Assembly (NCBI GenBank): GCA_031276415.1 | Contig: JAISNF010000657.1 | Span: forward strand, 1 to 9,066 | Direction of reading: 5' to 3' | DNA length: 9,066 nucleotides | Source: Planctomycetaceae bacterium | Lineage (GTDB): Bacteria > Planctomycetota > Planctomycetia > Pirellulales > Thermoguttaceae | Part shown: piece after piece, positions 1-6,095 of the stretch | Layout of the letters: each line of letters starts with the position of its first letter | Numbering within the stretch: the stretch's first letter is position 1 | Notes under the pieces: model-generated | The model's database searches: none | The model's input: the letters and a program-made list of their open reading frames with translations, nothing else | Told to the model about the DNA's origin: nothing | Position numbers and translations under genes: made by a program

Positions 1-1371
1 CCGAATCGCAAATTAAATTTTCTTGACGCAAATATTAAATGCGGCAATTCGCTAATTTCTGATTCAAAAATTGATCCTGTCAAAGCGTTTGATTGGCAAA
101 AAGAGTTTCCAAAAGTTTTTCAAAACGGCGGTTTCGACGTTGTTGTAGGAAATCCGCCATACGTTGATTCGGAAACGATGGTCAATGCCGGCTTGGCGGC
201 TCAACGCGAATATTTGTCGCAAAAAATGCGATACACTCGCGGCAATTGGGATTTGTATATTGCATTTTTGGAATGTGCGTTTAATTTGTTGAATGATAAC
301 GGTTTAGCGGCGATGATTACTTCAGACAAATGGCTTGTTAAATCTTATGGTGATGCGGTTCGTAACGGATTGTTTCATAAATTTATTTTTTTAACTGATT
401 GTGGTCGCGATGTTTTTACTGATGCGGTTGTTGATGCGGTAATTGTTGGTTTTGGCAAACGCGATGTTGCGGCGATACAAACTGCCAAATTGAACGGTAA
501 CAAAATTGTTTGTCTTGGGAGTACGGACAAATCGGAAATTCCGCCGCCTTATTATTTGGATTGGTTATTATCGGACTCGATTGATATTGTTAAAAAAATT
601 CAGAGAATAAAAAAAACTATCGGCGATATTCGAGGTATTTCGTGCGAAAATGCTTGTGCGACTTCTGATTGTTATAAATTGAAACCGTTTATTCGGGACG
701 GGAGTTTTCGTTGCGATAGTGATCTTAAAATAATAAATACCGGTACCATTGCAAAATATATTCCGTTATGGGGACTTGCCGAAATGACTTATTTGCGGGA
801 CAAATATAAAAATCCGGCGGTGGATAAACGTACATTTCTTGAACATTTTACAAATTCATACGGGCAAAAAAGTATTCGTCCGAAATTACTGATTAAGGGA
901 TTAACCTTGTTGGATGTTTGTATTGATGACGAGGGGATAATTATTCCGGGCAAGTCAACGATGATTATTCTTGACGGCGACAACGATGTTACGAAATTGA
1001 GAGCGGTGATGACGTTGCTCAATTCAAAATTAGCGATTTATTACATCGGCAAAAAATACCGCGGCGCAACTTATAATCAAGGCGTTGTTTTCACGACAAC
1101 AATGATTTTAAATTTACCATGCCCTGAAACGTTCAATAAATATATCGAACAACTCGCCAAATTATCAATTAAAAGAGAAAAAATATCGCCGCAACTTTTG
1201 GAAACGCAAATCAATTTTGCCAAACAAATTAAAAATAACGTACAACCCGCAAACTTACAACACACAAAAATCGACGCCGAAATTGATCGATTAGTTTACG
1301 AATTATACGGATTAAACGAAGACGAAATTAAAATCATTGATTGTCCGAAACAAAGAAGTGTCCGCAGATGA
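1..1371 (+). CDS. Eco57I-class N6-adenine DNA methyltransferase / type IIG restriction-modification protein, 3' part
   Basis: The reading frame is open from base 1, so the gene starts left of the window; 456 residues are visible. The ATG at 178 is internal, because the catalytic motif lies before it. In-window residues 46-55 read DVVVGNPPYV, the NPPY motif IV that holds the target adenine in class I N6-adenine methyltransferases. Before it, residues 9-18 (DANIKCGNSL) match the stretch usual in Eco57I-type enzymes. Residues 82-120 (NWDLYIAF, then LNDNGLAAMITSDKWL) continue the Eco57I methylase domain. Residues about 215-380 look like a TaqI-like target-recognition domain (RPKLLIKGL, then LNSKLAIYYIGKKY, then LPCP). 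The end, IDRLVYELYGLNEDEIKII, is the usual C-terminal signature of this class. The S-adenosylmethionine motif and any fused nuclease would lie upstream, so restriction activity cannot be judged; a BREX PglX-like protein is an alternative. The last four codons and the stop lie in a repeat copy (1357-1371). Confidence 0.88.
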   Translation, partial: PNRKLNFLDANIKCGNSLISDSKIDPVKAFDWQKEFPKVFQNGGFDVVVGNPPYVDSETMVNAGLAAQREYLSQKMRYTRGNWDLYIAFLECAFNLLNDNGLAAMITSDKWLVKSYGDAVRNGLFHKFIFLTDCGRDVFTDAVVDAVIVGFGKRDVAAIQTAKLNGNKIVCLGSTDKSEIPPPYYLDWLLSDSIDIVKKIQRIKKTIGDIRGISCENACATSDCYKLKPFIRDGSFRCDSDLKIINTGTIAKYIPLWGLAEMTYLRDKYKNPAVDKRTFLEHFTNSYGQKSIRPKLLIKGLTLLDVCIDDEGIIIPGKSTMIILDGDNDVTKLRAVMTLLNSKLAIYYIGKKYRGATYNQGVVFTTTMILNLPCPETFNKYIEQLAKLSIKREKISPQLLETQINFAKQIKNNVQPANLQHTKIDAEIDRLVYELYGLNEDEIKIIDCPKQRSVRR

Positions 1372-1525
1372 CTTTTTAGTTAATAGTTAGTAGTGAATAG
1401 TGAATAGTTCGCAAGCGAAAATTATTGGCAAAATGTTTTTAATCCGCATTGCAACACGATCCACTCATCTGCGATTATCTGCGTAATCTGCGGACAAATT
1501 TTTTCTGTGTTTTCTGGGGTTTAAT
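1357..1525. repeat. Composite palindromic repeat, modules B-C-B'-A' (degenerate)
   Basis: This element fills almost the whole gap between the convergent methyltransferase and homoserine dehydrogenase genes. It begins with a short B module (AGTGTCCGCAGATGA, 1357-1371). Next is a C module (TTTAGTTAATAGTTA at 1375-1389, then TAGTGAATAG, with core CGCAAGCG at 1410-1417 and CCGCATTGC at 1444-1452). An inverted B module at 1465-1495 follows; by eye it matches the copy at 3164-3194 at 30 of 31 positions. It ends in a decayed inverted A module (1501-1525). The C segment 1391-1452 aligns with the reverse complement of about 7358-7412, so it is a dispersed family. I see no clear intrinsic terminator, although the gap lies between two gene ends. 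No transposase is present; a non-autonomous palindromic element is the likeliest nature. Confidence 0.75.
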
Positions 1526-1547
1526 GAAGAAATTACACCTCTGGAAT

Positions 1548-2849
1548 TTAATTTTGGACACGCAAGCGGACAATTTTACCGAGAACGGCTGGGAGTTGTT
1601 GAAGTTGAATAATTGCTTCAAGAAGATCACCTTCACGGGCTTCGTGAGTTGTCAAAATGAGAACAGCCGGTTCTGTATTTGTTTTATTTTCCGGTTCATG
1701 CTGAATCATTGACGCAATCGAAATTCCATGACTTCCGAGAACACCGGAAATTTCATGCATCACTCCGGGTTGATCCTGAACACTAAACCGAAGATAAGAT
1801 TTACCGAAAAATTCATTGGGACTTTTAATCGCAATGGATGCTTTGGCGGAATCCCACAAATGAAGCGTGCGAAATGTAATCGCCGTGCGACCAAGAATCG
1901 TATCAATAACATCACTGACAACAGCGGATGCGGTCGGTAATTGTCCCGCACCAAGTCCTTGAAAAAAGACCGAACCGACAGAATCGCCCACAACCCGCAC
2001 CGCATTGAACGCATCACGAACCCGCGCCAACGGATTGTCGCCTTTCACCAATGTCGGCGAAACATGCAACTCCAAACCGCCACTACTACGTTCCGCAACC
2101 GCAAGCAATTTAATTCGATAACCAAGTTCTTTAGCATAACGAAAATCAATCGACTCAATAGATTCAATTCCCAAACGTGAAATATTTTTCCATGCGACAT
2201 TGGCTCCGAAACCAAGTTGAGCGAGAATTGCCAGTTTTTGAACAGCGTCAGTGCCGTCCACATCCATTGCAGGATTGGCTTCGGCGTAACCCAGTTTTTG
2301 TGCCTGCAACACCGCATCGTTGTACGAAGTTTTACCGCTTTCCATTTGCGAAAGAATATAATTGCTTGTTCCATTAACAATAGCGTTAATAGATTGGAGC
2401 GTGTTTGCCTGCAAAGCGGTTGAAAGTGCGGACAAAATAGGAATACCGCCGCAAACTGCCGCTTCAAAAGCAATTGTACGTCCAAATTTCCGTGCTGTTG
2501 TAAATAATTCGTTACCGTGTTGGGCGATGAGAGCCTTATTAGCGGTTACAACATCTTTGCCGTTTTCCAGCAGACGCAAAACAAAGGTTCGAGCCGGTTC
2601 CAAACCGCCAATCAATTCGATTCCGATTTTAATTTCAGGATCGGCGAAAACTGATTCGGCATCGGAACAAAGAACACCCGACGGCACTTCAACATCGCGT
2701 CGGGTGATTACATCCTTATCGCAGATTTTAGCAAGTTCAACAGTTTGTTCTGTTGCTTGGGCAATTCGGTCGGCATGATTAAAAAGAATTTTGGCAACAC
2801 CAGTTCCAATTGTTCCAAAACCAAACAAAGCAACTTTAATTTTTTCCAT
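1548..2849 (-). CDS. hom: Homoserine dehydrogenase with C-terminal ACT domain
   Basis: The enzyme reduces aspartate-4-semialdehyde to homoserine with NAD(P)H in the cytoplasm, the branch point to threonine and methionine. The protein is 433 residues, normal for the monofunctional enzyme, with no aspartokinase domain. The Rossmann nucleotide-binding motif GFGTIGTG is at residues 10-17. IELIGG (77-82) and VTANKALIA (101-109) are typical of the family. FEAAVCGGIPIL (128-139) and NGTSNYIL (159-166) lead into the family signature GYAEANPAMDVDGTDAVQK (187-205). E190, D201 and K205 keep the spacing of the catalytic Glu, Asp and Lys. An ACT domain (about 352-430) begins RFSVQDQPGVMHEISGVLGS and suggests allosteric control, probably by threonine. 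I chose the ATG at 2849, not the in-frame one at 2894, because family proteins begin just before the glycine-rich loop and a purine-rich stretch precedes 2849. Its 3' end faces the methyltransferase; no aspartate-pathway neighbours are visible. Confidence 0.96.
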   Translation of the reverse strand: MEKIKVALFGFGTIGTGVAKILFNHADRIAQATEQTVELAKICDKDVITRRDVEVPSGVLCSDAESVFADPEIKIGIELIGGLEPARTFVLRLLENGKDVVTANKALIAQHGNELFTTARKFGRTIAFEAAVCGGIPILSALSTALQANTLQSINAIVNGTSNYILSQMESGKTSYNDAVLQAQKLGYAEANPAMDVDGTDAVQKLAILAQLGFGANVAWKNISRLGIESIESIDFRYAKELGYRIKLLAVAERSSGGLELHVSPTLVKGDNPLARVRDAFNAVRVVGDSVGSVFFQGLGAGQLPTASAVVSDVIDTILGRTAITFRTLHLWDSAKASIAIKSPNEFFGKSYLRFSVQDQPGVMHEISGVLGSHGISIASMIQHEPENKTNTEPAVLILTTHEAREGDLLEAIIQLQQLPAVLGKIVRLRVQN

Positions 2850-2859
2850 AAAACATATA

Positions 2860-2870
2860 CTCACTTCCCT
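2860..2870 (-). promoter_or_regulatory. Weak ribosome binding site for homoserine dehydrogenase
   Basis: On the minus strand the sequence AGGGAAGTGAG ends 10 nt before the ATG at 2849. It is only a partial match to a Shine-Dalgarno site. The alternative ATG at 2894 has an A/T-only leader with no such site, so this helps decide the start. Confidence 0.4.
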
Positions 2871-2999
2871 ATTATTCGGGGATACAACTTTCATTTTATA
2901 TTTGTAATGATATTAAATTGACGGGAAACGAAATTTTACACAACGACAACTTTTTGTGTCCATAATATAAAACAAACCGCCAATCACCGTTTCGCATTT

Positions 3000-3028
3000 A
3001 ATATCTCATTTAACCCAAACCCTGTCAA
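3000..3028 (-). promoter_or_regulatory. Candidate sigma-70 promoter for homoserine dehydrogenase
   Basis: On the minus strand a perfect TTGACA (3028-3023) is followed after 17 bp by GATATT (3005-3000), which matches four of six positions of the -10 consensus. Transcription would start near 2993 and leave a leader of about 140 nt before the ATG at 2849. The rest of 2850-3064 shows no gene or other structure that I can support. Planctomycete promoters are poorly defined, so this is inference from the consensus alone. Confidence 0.35.
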
Positions 3029-3064
3029 TACCAGTTAATCAAACAATCCCGTACAACATTTCAC

Positions 3065-3135
3065 TTAACCACAGATTATTTAACCACAGATTATTTAACC
3101 ACAGATTATTTAACCACAGATTATTTAACCACAGA
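3065..3135. repeat. 15-bp tandem repeat, four full copies plus a partial fifth
   Basis: The unit TTAACCACAGATTAT occurs four times without mismatch (3065-3079, 3080-3094, 3095-3109, 3110-3124). A fifth unit begins TTAACCACAGA at 3125 and then becomes the A module of the adjoining palindrome. The unit looks like a local amplification of the first bases of the A module. The array lies in the 615-bp gap between the divergently transcribed homoserine dehydrogenase and lipoprotein genes. Confidence 0.93.
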
Positions 3136-3322
3136 GAACACAGAGTTCACAGAGAGGAAAAGTGTCCGCAGATTACGCAGATTATCGCAGATGATTTTTA
3201 AATATAAAATAAAAAATTACTCGTCTGTTTTATTGTTTTGTATTCTCAAAAAATTATCTGCACTCATCTGCATAATCTGCGGACGTATTTTCTCTGTGCT
3301 CTCTGTGTTCTCTGTGGTTAAT
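3125..3322. repeat. Long imperfect palindrome, modules A-B-spacer-B'-A'
   Basis: The left arm (3125-3198) holds the A module TTAACCACAGAGAACACAG and then the B module GTCCGCAGATTACGCAGAT. The right arm (about 3249-3321) is its reverse complement with scattered mismatches and small indels, ending CTCTGTGGTTAA. The arms are about 73-75 bp and the AT-rich spacer is about 50 bp. It could extrude as a cruciform or form a long hairpin in RNA. It lies upstream of both divergent genes. There is no ORF inside it and no obvious target-site duplication. The remaining 3323-3456 shows no supported feature. Confidence 0.85.
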
Positions 3323-3464
3323 AAAAAATAAAATTGTGTTTTTTAGAAGTTTTCTGAGAGATTACGAAAATTCTTTGTTTGTGGAAAATAAATTGGAGAA
3401 AGTTGGTTGTTTTTGCCGATTATTTGAATTGTAGCGGATTTTCCGAATGTTTGTGTAAAAGGAT

Positions 3465-4994
3465 ATGAAATTGCCTAAATTGTTCATTTTGTTATTGTTT
3501 TTAATGGTTTTCTGGCAAACCGGTTGTGAGATTATGCCGGTTGTGCGGTATAAACCAACACTTCATAATCCGTTTCCGCAAATTCAAAGTATCGCTGTTG
3601 TACCATTTTACAACTACACAGATAATCCCAATGTTGACGGTCGTGAATTTGCCCGCATTTTCAGTAATGAACTCCAGAAAATTCCGGGATTTCGGGTGAT
3701 TGCCAATAAAATTGTCGAAGAAACTATGTTGCAAAACGATTTACCTAAATTTGAATCGGTTGACGATATTCGCTATCTTGCCCAACTTCTCAATGTTGAC
3801 GCTGTTGTGATTGGTAAAATACATGGTTTTAGTATGAATTATCCGCCGTTTGTCAAATTTGAAACTGAATGGTATGCGGTTAATCCGTATTTTCATCCGA
3901 TTCCGCCCGGTTGCGATTTGCCTTGGGGAACAGAACACGAAGAATTTATTCCAGACAAAGTTGTTCTTCTTGCCGAAATGGAACTTGCTGCCGCCCAACT
4001 TAAAACGCAAACGCCGGAATATGAACCGGTTCCGCCGCCGGCAGAACGGAAAAAGAAAACAAAATCACCAAACGAAACAGAAATAGAAACTCCATCGGAT
4101 TTTCACTCTGAACCTCAGGAACCAAAATCAGCCAAACGAGAAAATCCGATACGATTAGCGGCGGGAACAATTCCGAACAATATGGGTAAAGAAACTTCAG
4201 AGGAATCTGTTCTTTCTCAATATGCGGAATATTGTCAGGAACGATCTATTAACAAGATGCTTGAAAAAACAGGAGTTCCGTATATTCCCGAAGCAGTGCC
4301 GCTTTCCGCCGAAGATCAGCGAAAAGAAGCGGTTACGTTTTCTTTAGAAATGCCTCATCCGCTTCACGCCGGACCTTGGCGAAGTGACGCAACCCAACCA
4401 AATCAAAATCCCTGGTCAGATCAAAACCAATATCCTTTGTTCCAGCAAAATCAAATCAATTTCGGTCTTTATCAAGGTCATTATGCGGGTTTTCCGCAAC
4501 CAACTAATTTAACACCGGAAGAACTTGCTCAATATGGTTGGATTAACCAGCCGGTTATGCCGGTTCCGCTGATGTCGCCTTTGATGCCCGGAATGCCGGT
4601 TGAAGGTCAACCCGGAATGGTTATGGGCGAACCGAATCGTTTCCCCGGTTTGCCGGCTGATTGGCCTGATCCTCGCGGATTTATTCCCGAAAGTCCCGAA
4701 CCGGAACGCCCTAAACGGGAAATAAAAAGCAATGCCCCGTTTATTAGCCATATCAATATTTACAACGGTAACGACAGTGAATTGATGCAGGCGTTGTACG
4801 ATTATGACTTTTTGTTTCGGGATGATAAAAGAATTGCCGGAAAACAATCAATCTTAAATAATCGAAGCGAATTTATTGGTTTTTGTTGCCGTCTTCATAT
4901 CTGGGAAATATTTTCCACTCGTGGCGGCGCAGGAACCGCCGAAAAAGTAACACGACAATGGAAACCATGGCAAGGCGGTGAACGACCATATTAG
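3465..4994 (+). CDS. Planctomycete-type lipoprotein of unknown function, CsgG/LpoB-like N-terminal region
   Basis: The 509-residue protein starts with a lipoprotein signal peptide: MKLPK, a hydrophobic run (residues 6-17), then a lipobox-like QTGC with Cys21 as the probable lipidated residue. Q at -3 is atypical. Residues 41-120 (SIAVVPFYNYTDNPNVDGRE, then NELQKIPGFRVI, SVDDIRYLAQLLNVDAVVIG) resemble the fold of CsgG/LpoB/TolB-N-like envelope lipoproteins, which build a name from 'fast-decaying' conserved strands. Residues 133-185 (ETEWYAVNPYFHPIPPG, then PWGTE) and 423-490 (FISHINIYNGND, FIGFCCRLHIWEIFSTRGGAG) are, from memory, conserved in planctomycete homologues. Between them, 186-420 is charged and then Pro/Asn/Gln/Met-rich, probably disordered. 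AAAAGGA at 3457-3463 lies only one base before the ATG, an unusually short spacing. Function is unknown; a periplasmic envelope role is inferred. No convincing terminator follows it. Confidence 0.85.
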   Translation: MKLPKLFILLLFLMVFWQTGCEIMPVVRYKPTLHNPFPQIQSIAVVPFYNYTDNPNVDGREFARIFSNELQKIPGFRVIANKIVEETMLQNDLPKFESVDDIRYLAQLLNVDAVVIGKIHGFSMNYPPFVKFETEWYAVNPYFHPIPPGCDLPWGTEHEEFIPDKVVLLAEMELAAAQLKTQTPEYEPVPPPAERKKKTKSPNETEIETPSDFHSEPQEPKSAKRENPIRLAAGTIPNNMGKETSEESVLSQYAEYCQERSINKMLEKTGVPYIPEAVPLSAEDQRKEAVTFSLEMPHPLHAGPWRSDATQPNQNPWSDQNQYPLFQQNQINFGLYQGHYAGFPQPTNLTPEELAQYGWINQPVMPVPLMSPLMPGMPVEGQPGMVMGEPNRFPGLPADWPDPRGFIPESPEPERPKREIKSNAPFISHINIYNGNDSELMQALYDYDFLFRDDKRIAGKQSILNNRSEFIGFCCRLHIWEIFSTRGGAGTAEKVTRQWKPWQGGERPY

Positions 4995-5022
4995 AACATT
5001 GGAATATTAAAATAGCGAATTG

Positions 5023-5242
5023 GTTAGTAGTGAGTAATTAAATTAGTTGCAATTATCGTTTGTCATGGAACAGTGTTAAAGATTAACGAAGAGTGAATAT
5101 CGGAGTTTTTGTAAAAATACAAAAAATGAATGAACGATAACATAAACAAATCGTATTGATTTAGTTAATCGTGAAGAAATGGAAACGGATTAGGATTTTC
5201 TTTTTCTCACAATGAACTATGTATTATTAACTATTAACTAAA
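5023..5242. repeat. Decayed C-module repeat flanking AT-rich DNA
   Basis: The gap between the lipoprotein and the small protein gene has no supported gene. Its left part holds GTTAGTAGTGA (5023-5033), identical to 1386-1396. Its right part holds TAACTATTAACTAAA (5228-5242), the exact reverse complement of 1375-1389. They therefore look like the two outer arms of a C module in inverted orientation with an unrelated or diverged centre. A perfect AT-only hairpin (TTTTTGTA, AAAA loop, TACAAAAA) is at 5106-5125. The matches are short, so descent from the same element is an inference. Confidence 0.4.
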
Positions 5243-5296
5243 ATATAGTGATTATTCATTCCTTTAGGAAAACAGTTTTTATTTTAGGGGCAAAAA

Positions 5297-5367
5297 AGAA
5301 AAATTGTGCCAAAACGGTTGAAATTGAAACCGGAGTTGTCCGATAACAATTACGACACAATTTTTTT
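5297..5367 (+). promoter_or_regulatory. Candidate structured leader of the small conserved gene
   Basis: AAAAATTGTG (5299-5308) pairs perfectly with CACAATTTTT (5356-5365), extendable by two pairs. The 47-nt interior can form two further hairpins: CGGTT/AACCG (5315-5319 with 5328-5332) and TTGT/ACAA (5336-5339 with 5346-5349). This gives a three-way-junction shape followed by a T run, 38 nt before the ATG at 5406. The stems are AT-rich and thermodynamically modest. It matches no riboswitch class that I recognise, and it could be chance pairing. Confidence 0.25.
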
Positions 5368-5405
5368 CATGCCTGAAAATTTATTACCCGATTTTCATAC
5401 TGATC

Positions 5406-5744
5406 ATGAAAAACAATACTCAACAAACAACACTTTCGATGGAAAGTAACCATTCTGTATTAGCCGACAAAGGAAACACGACCGTGAGTCAGGATATAAA
5501 TGTTTTGGCGTTAGTTAAGGGCGAGGAGCGATATGTTTTCCTCTACAACGAAAGTCATCGTGCGGAAACGCTTCGTATTTTGGGGCGTTATGCTTCGAAT
5601 CCGGAGTTGAGTTTTACCTGGTATGATGCGGCGGTACTGAGCCAAAAAATCCGCCAGGAAAGCCAACAGCAAGCACGGGAAAAACAACAAAATCTTGCCA
5701 ATCGCCGTTACAATATACCCCTCTCCACAGAAAATGAATATTAG
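5406..5744 (+). CDS. Small conserved hypothetical protein, planctomycete-type
   Basis: A 112-residue protein without signal peptide or membrane segment, so probably cytoplasmic. The core at residues 33-82 (VLALVKGEERYVFLYNES, then RAETLRILGRYASNPELSF, TWYDAAVLSQKIR) resembles, from memory, a short family widespread in planctomycetes; no function is known to me. The residues after it (83-100) are Gln/Arg/Lys-rich and probably helical. The start is uncertain. The ATG at 5406 has no Shine-Dalgarno site. The in-frame GTG at 5484 (residue 27) is preceded by AAAGGAA with good spacing, sits just before the conserved core, and would give 86 residues. Residues 1-26 are Ser/Thr/Asn/Gln-rich and look non-conserved, which favours the shorter form. 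The gene is on the same strand as the lipoprotein gene but 411 bp away, so co-transcription is doubtful. A hairpin overlaps its stop codon. Confidence 0.72.
   Translation: MKNNTQQTTLSMESNHSVLADKGNTTVSQDINVLALVKGEERYVFLYNESHRAETLRILGRYASNPELSFTWYDAAVLSQKIRQESQQQAREKQQNLANRRYNIPLSTENEY
5469..5475 (+). promoter_or_regulatory. Ribosome binding site supporting an alternative GTG start at 5484
   Basis: AAAGGAA lies about 8 nt before the in-frame GTG at 5484, whereas the ATG at 5406 has no comparable site. If used, it removes the first 26 residues of the small conserved protein. Confidence 0.4.
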
Positions 5745-5792
5745 TCAACGAATATCAATATCAAATATCAATAACGAAAGATAATCGTTGAC
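5744..5792 (+). terminator. Hairpin at the end of the small conserved gene, possible terminator
   Basis: GTCAACGAATATC (5744-5756) and GATAATCGTTGAC (5780-5792) pair over 12 of 13 positions around a 23-nt loop. The stem starts at the last base of the TAG stop. No T tract follows (GTTAAACGC), so it is not a classical intrinsic terminator; it may stabilise the 3' end or be a remnant repeat. The rest of 5793-6016 shows no gene or RNA that I can support. Confidence 0.35.
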
Positions 5793-6016
5793 GTTAAACG
5801 CTTCATTTCGCCCTAATTCATTCCGTCTACAAACAAACTCACCGTATTTTTACATCATATTTTTTCGATAAAGTCGGATAAGTTTTAACTGTAATAAAAA
5901 CATCAGTCATTGTATTTAAAGAGTATAATGAAGATGAATCTGTTGAAATCCTGTTTCATTTGCAATTACATTGGCGAGACTTGAACGGTAACCAAAAATG
6001 GAACATCCGTTAAAAA

Positions 6017-6052
6017 TTCCTCTGCGTTCTCTGTATCCTCTGTGGTTAATAA
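6017..6052 (-). repeat. Solo A-module repeat
   Basis: The stretch ends CCTCTGTGGTTAATAAA and is the reverse complement of the TTAACCACAGAG-type A module found at 3125, 7296 and 8918. It lies about 45 bp past the 3' end of the dehydratase gene. No inverted partner lies beside it; the nearest facing copy is at 7296, beyond the dehydratase gene. Confidence 0.75.
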
Positions 6053-6095
6053 AAAAACGAGTTATTAGAAAGTTCACACGATAAAAAATGCAACT

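Noticed and set aside
1449..1712. Plus-strand 87-residue ORF
   Set aside because: It begins inside the B/C repeat and runs antisense into homoserine dehydrogenase; it has no ribosome binding site and no recognisable domain.
2045..2485. Minus-strand 146-residue ORF
   Set aside because: Frame-shifted shadow of homoserine dehydrogenase, whose own frame carries every family motif.
2362..2778. Plus-strand 138-residue ORF
   Set aside because: Antisense shadow of homoserine dehydrogenase with no domain or start signal.
3065..3135. Possible CRISPR array
   Set aside because: The 15-bp units are directly adjacent with no spacers and there are no cas genes; it is a simple tandem repeat.
5306..5449. 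GTG-started 47-codon ORF overlapping the start of the small conserved gene
   Set aside because: Only a distant AGGGG precedes it and nothing is recognisable in it; the overlap with the better supported frame and the hairpin leader makes coding unlikely.
5928..5984. Tiny ORF MKMNLLKSCFICNYIGET with AAAGAG before it
   Set aside because: Eighteen residues in AT-rich DNA are expected by chance, and no conservation can be shown.
5950..6000. tRNA-like stretch around GGCGAGACTTGAACGGTAACC
   Set aside because: It recalls a tRNA T-arm on first look, but no acceptor, D or anticodon arms can be formed around it on either strand.
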